NCBI GenBank assembly: GCA_003354225.1
Contig: PIVH01000394.1
Location: 1 to 5,953 of the forward strand
Length of the DNA: 5,953 bases
Direction of reading: 5' to 3'
From: Globobulimina sp.
Taxonomy: Eukaryota; Foraminifera; Rotaliida
Shown: positions 1 to 5,953 of the stretch, one piece after another
Position numbering within the stretch: position 1 is the first letter of the stretch
Layout: the number at the start of each line of letters is the position of its first letter
Notes under the pieces: generated by a model
Database searches by the model: none
Seen by the model: only the letters and a program-made list of their open reading frames with translations
Told to the model about the DNA's origin: nothing
Position numbers and translations under genes: made by a program

Positions 1-152
1 TAGGATAGGGACTAGGAGAGTCTAGGATAGGGACTAGGAAAGTCTAGGATAGGGACTAGGAAAGTCTAGGATAGGGACTAGGAAAGTCTAGGATAGGGAC
101 TAGGAAAGTCTAGGATAGGGTCTAGGAGAGTCTAGGATAGTCTAGGATAGGG
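1..152. repeat. 22-bp G-rich minisatellite
   Basis: Six head-to-tail 22-base units fill 1-132, at 1, 23, 45, 67, 89 and 111, followed by two shortened ten-base pieces at 133 and 143. Units 2 to 5 are identical. Units 1 and 6 have GAGAG where the others have GAAAG, and unit 6 also has TCTAGG in place of ACTAGG. Each unit is built from three TAGG-type submotifs (TAGGA, TAGGGAC, TAGGA), so the array probably grew from a shorter TAGGR repeat. The array runs off the left edge, so its full length is unknown. The G-rich strand reads left to right. Confidence 0.97.
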
Positions 153-168
153 ATATATATATATATAT
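153..168. repeat. (AT)8 dinucleotide microsatellite
   Basis: Eight perfect AT units directly abut the last partial minisatellite piece. The junction marks the switch from G-rich repeat to AT-rich gene flank. Confidence 0.9.
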
Positions 169-301
169 CAATTATCAGTGATATCAGACAGGTATCATGA
201 TCTATATAGATAAGTGATCATAGTTTATCTTTATATCACCATATATTTATATCTCTAAATCATGCGATCAAACAATTTCTGATGAAAATGATGAAAAAAC
301 T
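169..301 (+). promoter_or_regulatory. AT-rich 5' flank of the first gene, with short upstream ORFs
   Basis: This is the only upstream sequence between the repeats and the ATG at 302, so it should hold the promoter and 5' UTR. It is AT-rich with TATA-like runs around 229-252. A possible hairpin pairs AGATAA (208-213) with TTATCT (225-230). The main frame is closed upstream by TAG at 221-223 and has no earlier in-frame ATG. Two out-of-frame ATGs precede the gene: one at 262 (six codons, stop at 280-282) and one at 282 (26 codons, running to 362 across the start of the gene). No core promoter element can be assigned with certainty. Confidence 0.35.
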
Positions 302-2392
302 ATGGATCCCTCGTGTAATATTATTGATTGTCGGTCCATGGAGCGAATATCTTATACATTAAATAATGATAATCGCGATATCGATATCAAATCAGTTCTG
401 AATGACTTTAATCATTTATTATTTTGTCACCAGGACGATTTTGAAGTAATTTATAACAAAGTAGTACTCGATGGAGATAGTTGTTCGTTGAATGAATGCT
501 CGATGATACGGAGAAGAAATATGTCTGCGCCGTATGCAAACAATGTGATTGAGGATAGCATCAAAGATGTGGTTCGACAGAATGTGTTGGACAGAATACA
601 TGTTTATTACTTCCATTCTTTTGATATTGGCTATAGATTCAAAAGAAATGACGGCGAGAGACTGTTGATTCAAGAAATGAAGGGACAGAATGACTCGGTA
701 TCAAATAACCATATATCTCGCAGAAACAATCGGTATTCGACAAATACAGAATATTTAAAGAAAAAACCATTTTATGATGAAGGAATTCGGTATTTTTATT
801 GGGATTATTATGCCAAGAAAATGGACAAAGAAGATCCTATTTTACTTCGTGGAGAACTTATTGAAGGATATAAGTTTGTACATTCTGCAAACGGCGGATA
901 TTATGTCAACGAGTGGTACATCAAAAAGAAATATGATAACTTGGAAGAGGAATTGTTAAATAATACAATATCCACTGTATCAAAAACACAGTTTCTTGGA
1001 TTTTTGGCAGAAGCGGGAGAACATCATAAAACGCAATATGCCAAAGAAATTACTGCGATTGATACAGAATGTGTGGATGTCACACAACGATTAGAAATAT
1101 ATGGAATAAATAAAGATGTATACGTTGATAAAAAACATTTATTGGCAATGATGGTTTATTGTGCTTGCGATGTATGTTTTGTATATTTTGTATATTCCAT
1201 AATATAAACCTCTGATGTTTGTCTTTTATAGATATTACAGAGCAAATTTTCTGAAACATTCAGACGAAGAAAAGGCGAAACTGACGAATCATTAAAAACA
1301 CGGCATGCAAATTATGCAAATTTTGGTAGATTGTTAAGGGAATTTGTCGAATGTTTTGGTCAAAACGGTATTGGAAATAAGCAGGTTGGAACAACGTATT
1401 TATACCATGGGGTATCGGAAGAAACACAATTTGGTTCGATTAAAATCAGAATGAAAGGCCCATTGAGTGCAACTCAGCAGATTGGTGTTGCGACGACATT
1501 TGCTGGTGCTTCTGGGTTAATTTTGCAATTTACTTTGTCGAAAAACTGGATTTATGGAAATAATGAAGCAAATTATTACGATGCACATAGTAATCAATGT
1601 GCATTCATTGACTGTTTTTGGTTAAGTCCTTATCCGAACGAACAAGAAAGGTTTTTCATTGGCGGCTATTCTCATTTTTACGTTGAATCGATACTTTCTA
1701 TGTCTTTGGGCATCAACTTTGAATTTTTTATTCAAGCCATCCGGATAATTTGTGAAACGATGATCGATTCAGAAAAATGGTTTTTGTCTTCCATTCCGTT
1801 GTCAGACCGATGTAAAAAGGTTGTGAGTCAACTTGCATTCAGATTGCTATCGCATGCATTGCACGAACAATATCCGGATAACGCAAAGTATCATTCATTC
1901 AAATCCATGCCAAAATATGTGGAGCAATTATTCCATAATTTCTGTGTAAATGTTGAAGGAATAGTGTTTTTCCGATGCCCTGAATATGATTATCGCATTG
2001 AGTTTAGCTACAAGAGGATGAAGAAAATATGTCAGGCCTTGTTTTTCTATGATTGTGGTGTCGTACAATGGCATGTGGTGTCTGCAATGTTTCCATCAGC
2101 AAAGGTGCTCTGTATCGATGATGATTGGCCGAAAGATGAACAAAATATGCGATTGATCGAAAACGAAGAATTTTGGAAAACATTATTCTTGTTTTTAAAA
2201 GGACGGACTTTGCCGACGATTGTCATAAAGCTCAGGTCACCGACGGCACGACAAATGGCACCACAGATTGTGGGGAAATATTTGGATTTATCGGCAAATT
2301 GGATAGAAGATGATATTGGATGGACCGTATTTGCATCGGATGACTGCGGTGTAATAACTATTAAACACGATAAAGAATGTGATAACTATTAA
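302..2392 (+). CDS. ADP-ribosyltransferase-fold protein with conserved N-terminal region (join 302-1171, 1232-2392)
   Basis: The spliced product has 676 residues. Exon 1 gives residues 1-290 and exon 2 gives 291-676. The ATG at 302 has A at -3 and G at +4. Residues 1-290 form a region I cannot name, with IHVYYFHSFDIGYRF near 99-113 and LLAMMVYCACD at 280-290; from memory, similar blocks occur in uncharacterised foraminiferal proteins. Residues 340-445 show an ADP-ribosyltransferase-like order: YLYHG at 346-350 (H349 would bind NAD ribose), GPLSATQQ from 366 in the Ser-Thr-Ser strand position, and an E-x-E (E427, E429) followed by RFFIGG and a beta strand. The expected activity is transfer of ADP-ribose from NAD to a protein target, but this is inference from motifs. 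Residues 470-676 are unassigned. No signal peptide or membrane segment is seen, so it is probably intracellular. The coding sequence ends in TAA inside a short tandem duplication. Confidence 0.75.
1172..1231 (+). other. Intron in the ADP-ribosyltransferase-like gene (60 bp, phase 0)
   Basis: The donor is GAT|GTATGT and the acceptor is TTTTATAG|ATA, with a possible branch A at 1215 in TCTGAT. Both exons are in frame across it. If retained it adds eleven hydrophobic residues and then a TAA at 1205-1207. An alternative AG at 1239-1240 would also keep frame and remove only I-L-Q. The upstream AG is preferred because it follows the better pyrimidine run. Confidence 0.8.
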
Positions 2393-2399
2393 ACACTAT
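2350..2399 (+). repeat. 28-bp-offset tandem duplication across the stop codon
   Basis: Positions 2350-2371 and 2378-2399 match at 20 of 22 bases. They include an identical 15-base core (ATAACTATTAAACAC) at 2354-2368 and 2382-2396. The 28-base offset puts the copies in different frames: the first reads V-I-T-I-K-H and the second supplies D-N-Y-stop. Confidence 0.75.
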
Positions 2400-2704
2400 T
2401 GGTGTAATTCGAATGAATCAAATATATTCCTGAATTACTTGTACATTTTATTCGAAATCATTGGTCCAAGAATGTAACATTAATTTTATAATTTATGCTT
2501 AAATGTGGGCATTTGTGTTCTTTTATGAGTTTGGTTGTCTTTTGTTTTTGTATACTGCAACTGTTCAGACACTGTGTTTCCTTTTATTGTACGCCTTTAT
2601 TTGCTGTTGTTTTGTTATCTATTATTTTTTTGTCAAAGGTGTAACATTTTTTTTTCGATCTAATAAATATCCGCAACTGCAGTTACTGAAAACCACCTCA
2701 CACA
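2393..2704. other. Intergenic region, T-rich, no supported gene
   Basis: This stretch separates the first gene's stop from the next ATG. Its right two thirds are strongly T-rich on the + strand. A 71-codon open frame starting at 2503 is a low-complexity run of Phe, Leu, Cys and Tyr from those T-runs and is not called. There is no AATAAA soon after the first gene's stop. One occurs at 2662-2667, only 38 bases before the next ATG. ATTCGAA occurs twice (around 2407 and 2450). The segment 2538-2627 is repeated upstream of the last gene. Confidence 0.7.
2538..2627 (+). repeat. Duplicated upstream block, copy 1
   Basis: Bases 2538-2574 match 3762-3798 at 36 of 37 positions (C at 2558, T at 3782). 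The match continues more loosely as a T-rich, TTTGCTG-containing run to about 2627, with two insertions here relative to the other copy: TG after CACTG, and about nine bases ending in ACGC. Copy 1 starts 167 bases before the ATG at 2705; copy 2 starts 175 bases before the ATG at 3937. Confidence 0.85.
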
Positions 2705-2962
2705 ATGCGCACAAATAAGCCTCTCTTATTTTGGATGGTATTTATCAACTTATGTGTTGTAATAAAAACTAATAAACCCTTGGATGACAATGCAGGGCAA
2801 ACACATGAGCAATTATTGGAAAAATACAATTTAGGACATGTTTGGAGCACCCTCAGAGAACACAGATTTGATGATGTCTCTTTGTGGTTGGATATTGATG
2901 AACAAATATGGAAAAACATGAATCTTTTGGACTCGGACAGAATAAGATTCAAGAAATTATAA
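2705..2962 (+). CDS. Hydrophobic N-terminus plus SAM-like domain, 85 aa (possibly the 5' part of a broken gene)
   Basis: The ATG has A at -3. Residues 6-20 (PLLFWMVFINLCVVI) form a hydrophobic segment after basic residues, fitting a signal peptide or membrane anchor. Residues 35-85 resemble a sterile-alpha-motif fold: E35-QLLEKYNLG, then W47-STLREHRFDD, then LWLDIDEQIW, then M72-NLLDSDRIRFKKL, which places the family's spaced hydrophobics and its late R/K helix. SAM domains are small helical bundles for self-association or partner binding. TAA at 2960-2962 falls within the last helix, shorter than usual for the family. The next open frame continues in the same frame, so this may be the first part of one protein ending at 3691. 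No GT after 2888 is available to start an intron that would remove the stop without cutting the SAM region. A SAM domain behind a secretory signal would be unusual. Confidence 0.6.
   Translation: MRTNKPLLFWMVFINLCVVIKTNKPLDDNAGQTHEQLLEKYNLGHVWSTLREHRFDDVSLWLDIDEQIWKNMNLLDSDRIRFKKL
2960..2962 (+). other. In-frame TAA between the SAM and trefoil open frames
   Basis: This is the only stop codon between 2705 and 3689 in this frame. TAA is also the terminator of the other genes here, so a reassigned code is unlikely. A true stop, a nonsense mutation, readthrough or a sequencing error all fit. In the +1 frame the bases around 2943-2978 read I-Q-E-I-I-K-R-I-E-E and then TGA, which also looks like an amphipathic end to the SAM helix, so a pair of small indels is a second possibility. 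Confidence 0.85.
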
Positions 2963-3010
2963 AACGAATTGAGGAATGAGAGACAAAGCACTGCTGAAAA
3001 ATCATTAAAA

Positions 3011-3691
3011 ATGATGAGTCCAATCATCACATTTTGTATCCAGAATATTAAAATAGTGGCTGCCATAGTATCAGGATTCGTATTTCCTGCAATCATTTGG
3101 TTATACAATAAATTAGCAAACAAGCAGAAAGTTAACCAAATCGACAAATTGGATGAGCCTGCAACAGACAAAAATGTTCCAATACAAAAAGGTAAACGAC
3201 GAAAATCTTGTTGCGATCGACGAAAACACGACAGTTCAAAGAAAGAATTGGAAACAACGGATGTTTTGGAATATGTTGAGTTGGAATCAGGAGAATATCA
3301 ATTTCAATTATCAGGATCTAACAAAGCAATTGATATCGAAGGCCATTACAACAAAGTGGGCGCATATTTGATATTAAAGGATTTAAACGATGATGATATG
3401 ACTGGCTATGCCAATCATCAGATATTTCATGTTAAGAAGCAAGAAGACTGTTATTTTGTTGTTCAAAATAGAAACTCTGCCTTATTTTGGAAGATTGACG
3501 GATTAAAAAATAATGTTCGATTGACCCAGTGCCGTTTTGGCGGCTCAACAAATCAAATGTTCAGATGTGTAAAATCTGAGAGGGGATATTTTATACAAGC
3601 AAAGCATTCGGCAAAATATTTATCAGTGAGTGGTACTAAAATAGTTCAATCCGATACAAAACAGCCTTTTGTATGCAGAAAAATTCCATAA
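3011..3691 (+). CDS. Membrane-anchored ricin-B-type beta-trefoil protein, 226 aa
   Basis: The first ATG of this frame is at 3011 and is the start chosen if the gene is independent. The frame is open from 2963, so it may instead be the 3' part of the SAM gene. Residues 5-33 form one long hydrophobic segment (IITFCIQNIKIVAAIV onward), followed by a basic stretch with GKRRK at 61-65 and CCDRRK. The positive-inside rule puts the C-terminal part in the cytosol. Residues 94-226 look like a beta-trefoil of the ricin-B/carbohydrate-binding class: three repeats of about 40 residues, each ending in a Q-x-F motif, QIF at 137-139, QMF at 182-184 and QPF at 218-220, in place of the classical Q-x-W. Sugar binding is possible but not shown, and a cytosolic trefoil may bind something else. 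AATAAA lies nine bases after the TAA. Confidence 0.65.
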   Translation: MMSPIITFCIQNIKIVAAIVSGFVFPAIIWLYNKLANKQKVNQIDKLDEPATDKNVPIQKGKRRKSCCDRRKHDSSKKELETTDVLEYVELESGEYQFQLSGSNKAIDIEGHYNKVGAYLILKDLNDDDMTGYANHQIFHVKKQEDCYFVVQNRNSALFWKIDGLKNNVRLTQCRFGGSTNQMFRCVKSERGYFIQAKHSAKYLSVSGTKIVQSDTKQPFVCRKIP

Positions 3692-3699
3692 TATATTCT

Positions 3700-3705
3700 A
3701 ATAAA
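3700..3705 (+). promoter_or_regulatory. AATAAA polyadenylation-type signal
   Basis: A canonical hexamer begins nine bases after the TAA that ends the beta-trefoil frame. In compact protist genomes the 3' UTR is often short, so this placement is plausible. Chance occurrence in AT-rich DNA cannot be excluded. Confidence 0.45.
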
Positions 3706-3761
3706 ATATGAATAACATCCTGTAATATTAAGACTTAAAAATATTGGCATATAATTATAAT

Positions 3762-3848
3762 TCTTTTGTTTTTGTATACTGTAACTGTTCAGACACTGTT
3801 TCCTTTATTTGCTGCTGTTTTTGCTATTTATCGTTGTTATCCATTATT
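3762..3848 (+). repeat. Duplicated upstream block, copy 2
   Basis: This is the partner of 2538-2627. The first 37 bases differ from it at one position, and the rest is a looser T-rich match with TTTATTTGCTG and a terminal CTATTATT/CCATTATT. It lacks the two insertions seen in copy 1. Confidence 0.85.
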
Positions 3849-3936
3849 ATCAGCCTCGAAAGATAACCCATCTTTGGATTTTCTGAGGGGCTTAAACTTA
3901 CTCAATCACAAAAAGTACTAGCAATTAAACTCAAGT

Positions 3937-5909
3937 ATGATGCGAACCTCATCAATATCCGTGTTTTTAGTATATTCATTATCTTTAACCCAAGCAATCA
4001 GTCGCTACAATGTGACAAATAGTTCATGTGAAGAAGATGCGGCACTATGTCAAAATGATACAACCTGTCTTGTAATATTGGAAGATTATATGACTGCGTG
4101 TTCTCAAATATTCAATCATTCAAATGATTCAAACATAATATTTGATTATCAACAAGGAAGATGTCCAGAGCAATGCCACCAGAAATTATTTACATATCTT
4201 GATTACTTATATCCAACAGAAACATCCACTGAATTTTGTCAATGTGAATCATATGATTGCGATGCTTATTATCAACAATTATATGATCAACGTTGTATTG
4301 CTTCAGATTGCAGCAATTTATTTCAAATATGTATGAATGATACAAATTGCAACCCCGTACTCAATACATATGTAAATGCCTGTGCTCCGTTAGGTTTTTT
4401 TGGCCAAGTCAACGTATCCTGGGATTATAATTATTGCCCCGCAGGTTGTGCAGAAGCATTAGATGCCTATGTTTCTTATATTGCTCCTAATTATACATCG
4501 CTACATTTTTGTGATTGTAACGGCGATCCAAACTGCGAAAACGCAAAAGTTGAGCAACAATATATATATACAGTACATGCATATATTATATATATGCTTC
4601 ACTGTTAAACGTTTGTGTACAGAATATATTGCAGGAAAAAGACTGCGCAAACCCAATATGCGGCGACTTACATAACATTAAATGTGTTGGTAATGCAGAC
4701 TGCGAAAACGCGCATTTTGAATATATCCGATCGTGTGAAAGGTTAATTAATGGCAGTTGGACAGAAGGATGGTGTCCAGCTGATTGTAAATCCAATTTGT
4801 TTAACTATTTAATATATATTGCAAACGATGGACAGAATTTAAATAATTTAGATGGCATTTGTTCGTGTCAAGAGCCAGATGGTATATGTCAAACTTATAA
4901 AGATATTTTAAAGGAAAAGGGATGTATTGAAGAATCATGTGGTTCTCAATGGTATAACTGTCAAAATGATGCAATTTGCCAACCGTTGTCAGAGACATAT
5001 TTAATGGATTGTGCTGCCATAATAAATCAATCATATACAGGTGATACGTGTCCAGGCAATTGCCAATCCTCATTAGCAGCATATCTTGGTGCGACATCAA
5101 TGTCGCAACAGGTTTCATATTTGTATGTGTACTGTTATACGCTGTTTTATTTATTAATGATTTAATATTAGGTTATAAACGAAGAATATTGTGATTGCGA
5201 AGGTGCTGAAGCATGTGAAGCTATATTGCAAATGTTGGTGAATGTGGGATGTATTCCGCGAAATTGTGAGTATCAATTTGCGCTTTGTACGTTGGATAAT
5301 AATTGTCGAGCATTAGCAGAGGATCAGCAGACAGCGTGTACGGAGGAATTGAGTGGGACAGCAACTTATTGTTCGACAGATTGTAGAATTGCAATGAGTA
5401 AATATGTGGATTATATGTATCCTGATCTTGATCAACAAGCGGCTGGGGATTATTGTGAATGCAGCGAAGGGAATAATGATTGTGTAACAGCACAGGGATA
5501 TTTAGATAATTTGAATTGTGTTGATGTTAATGATTGTTCGTTTAAGTTTTTTGAGTGTAGTGAGGATGCAGTATGTCAACCGGTTGCGGAACAATATTTT
5601 GCTGCGTGTCAGATATTTGTTAACCAATCATATGTCGACGGCTCATTTGATGAGTGTCCAAAGGATTGCTCGGATGCATTAAGGTCATATATTGATACTG
5701 TGTTTGGATTACAAGCGGGTAAAAATACGAATGAATATTGTAATTGCAATAATGAAGCAAATTGTGTTACGATTACGCAATGGTTTGATGATTTGGCGTG
5801 TTTGGATGAAGTAATAACCACAACATTTGCACCTGGAGGTGGTGCGAATCAATTTGGTATACAATTATCATTCGCATTTATTGGAATGATGAAATTATTT
5901 TTTGTGTAA
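3937..5909 (+). CDS. Secreted GDNF-receptor-alpha/GAS1-like protein with six ten-cysteine domains, probable GPI anchor (join 3937-4548, 4623-5111, 5172-5909)
   Basis: The spliced product has 612 residues. Residues 1-20 are a signal peptide (MMRTSSISVF on, ending LTQA). The mature protein holds 60 cysteines in six domains of ten: 31-120, 125-212, 217-305, 310-394, 399-483 and 489-577. The spacing is C-x6/7-C-x5-C-x10-C-x10/20-C-x3-C-x20/24-C-x-C-x4/6-C-x11-C, with linkers of only four or five residues. C-x6-C-x5-C-x9/10-C and the late C-x-C are hallmarks of GDNF-receptor-alpha/GAS1 domains; the assignment rests on spacing, not on a search. Eleven N-glycosylation sequons (for example N25, N134, N247, N518) support passage through the secretory route. 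The C-terminus has TTTFAPGGGANQ and then a hydrophobic end (595-612), as in a GPI-anchor signal, with K608 as an oddity. A cell-surface binding or adhesion role is likely; the ligand is unknown. The start has A at -3, and a second ATG follows directly. Confidence 0.75.
4549..4622 (+). other. Intron 1 of the cysteine-repeat gene (74 bp, phase 0)
   Basis: The donor is AAA|GTTGAG and the acceptor is TGTACAG|AAT. This choice gives E-N-A-K-N-I-L-Q-E-K-D between two cysteines, exactly the 11 residues found at the same place in the other domains. The alternative GTACAT donor at 4573 with the AG at 4634 also keeps frame but gives 15 residues. The intron contains TA-rich simple sequence (4561-4595) and, if retained, an in-frame TAA at 4606-4608. 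Confidence 0.65.
5112..5171 (+). other. Intron 2 of the cysteine-repeat gene (60 bp, phase 0)
   Basis: The donor is CAACAG|GTTTCA and the acceptor is AATATTAG|GTT. Splicing joins S-Q-Q to V-I-N-E-E-Y-C-D-C and gives 22 residues between the sixth-seventh cysteine pair and the C-x-C motif, within the 20-24 seen elsewhere. The GTATGT at 5123 is a better donor by sequence but would lead at once to a stop after joining this acceptor. Retention would give TAA at 5163-5165. Confidence 0.8.
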
Positions 5910-5953
5910 ATAACGCGCCAATGTCATGCGTCACTTCTTTAGGTTTTTGTGCT

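Larger units (their letters stand above)
3692..3936. other. Intergenic region and 5' flank of the last gene
   Basis: The spacer holds a polyadenylation-type signal at its left end, an AT-rich stretch, then the second copy of the duplicated T-rich block. The remaining 85 or so bases before the ATG at 3937 show no recognisable element. A methionine-free open frame through 3739-3921 is not a gene. Confidence 0.7.
4027..5801 (+). repeat. Six tandem coding repeats (ten-cysteine domains)
   Basis: First to last cysteine codons of the domains: 4027-4296, 4309-4646 (contains intron 1), 4659-4925, then residues 310-394 (contains intron 2), 399-483 and 489-577, ending at 5801. Protein repeats are 84 to 90 residues each. 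Cysteine positions are fixed but nearly everything else has diverged, so the duplications are old. Only the segment between the fifth and sixth cysteine (10 to 20 residues) and the one after the seventh vary much in length. Confidence 0.85.

Noticed and set aside
1-152. TAGGG-rich array as a chromosome end (telomere)
   Set aside because: The G-rich strand runs inward from the left edge, opposite to a left-hand telomere, and the unit is 22 bases rather than a simple 6-7 base repeat.
2503-2718. 71-codon open frame between the first two genes
   Set aside because: It is low-complexity Phe/Leu/Cys/Tyr from T-runs, and it overlaps both the duplicated block and the start of the next gene. The second copy of the block has no start codon in the equivalent frame.
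2960-2962. Reassigned TAA codon, as in some ciliates
   Set aside because: The long frames here all end in TAA and contain no other internal TAA, TAG or TGA, so a standard code fits better.
2698-3171. 157-codon minus-strand open frame
   Set aside because: It lies antisense to the SAM and trefoil frames, which have recognisable domains, and has no motif of its own.
4532-4711. 13-base identity (ACTGCGAAAACGC at 4532 and 4699) as evidence of recent domain duplication
   Set aside because: The two copies encode Cys-Glu-Asn-Ala at different positions of the domain pattern, so they are probably coincidence.
4801-5118. 105-codon minus-strand open frame
   Set aside because: It is a shadow of the cysteine-repeat exon; composition mirrors the complement of the real coding strand.
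5910-5953. Terminator or regulatory site after the last gene
   Set aside because: Only 44 bases remain and no AATAAA or hairpin is visible.

Overview
The window looks like a piece of an AT-rich nuclear genome from a unicellular eukaryote. The genes are broken by very short introns (60, 74 and 60 bases as modelled). All three have GT..AG ends, sit between codons (phase 0) and carry a stop codon if retained. Start codons have A at -3, one gene has an AATAAA signal just after its stop, and two products carry eukaryotic secretory or membrane signals. No bacterial-style ribosome binding sites or operon spacing are seen. From memory only, the two-part protein of the first gene resembles a large family of uncharacterised proteins in foraminifera such as Reticulomyxa filosa. 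That placement is a low-confidence guess that needs a database search.

Layout: 1-152 is a G-rich 22-base minisatellite, followed by an (AT)8 tract and an AT-rich 5' flank. 302-2392 (+) is a two-exon gene for a 676-residue protein: a conserved-looking N-terminal region joined to a domain with the marks of the ADP-ribosyltransferase fold. 2393-2704 is a T-rich intergenic stretch. 2705-2962 and 3011-3691 (+) lie in one reading frame, separated by a single TAA. The first encodes a hydrophobic N-terminus plus a SAM-like domain; the second encodes a membrane segment, a basic stretch and a ricin-B-type beta-trefoil with three Q-x-F motifs. They are either two tightly spaced genes or one gene broken by a nonsense codon. 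3692-3936 is intergenic and repeats about 90 bases of the 2393-2704 spacer. 3937-5909 (+) is a three-exon gene for a 612-residue secreted, probably GPI-anchored protein with six tandem ten-cysteine domains spaced like those of GDNF-receptor-alpha/GAS1 proteins.

The genes are not an obvious pathway. The last two loci encode membrane or cell-surface products and share a duplicated 5' flank, so common ancestry of their promoters or co-expression is possible. The first gene would act as an intracellular modifying enzyme if its catalytic residues are functional. The strongest observations are the six-domain GDNF-receptor-like surface protein in an apparent protist, the in-frame stop between SAM and trefoil, and the duplicated upstream block.
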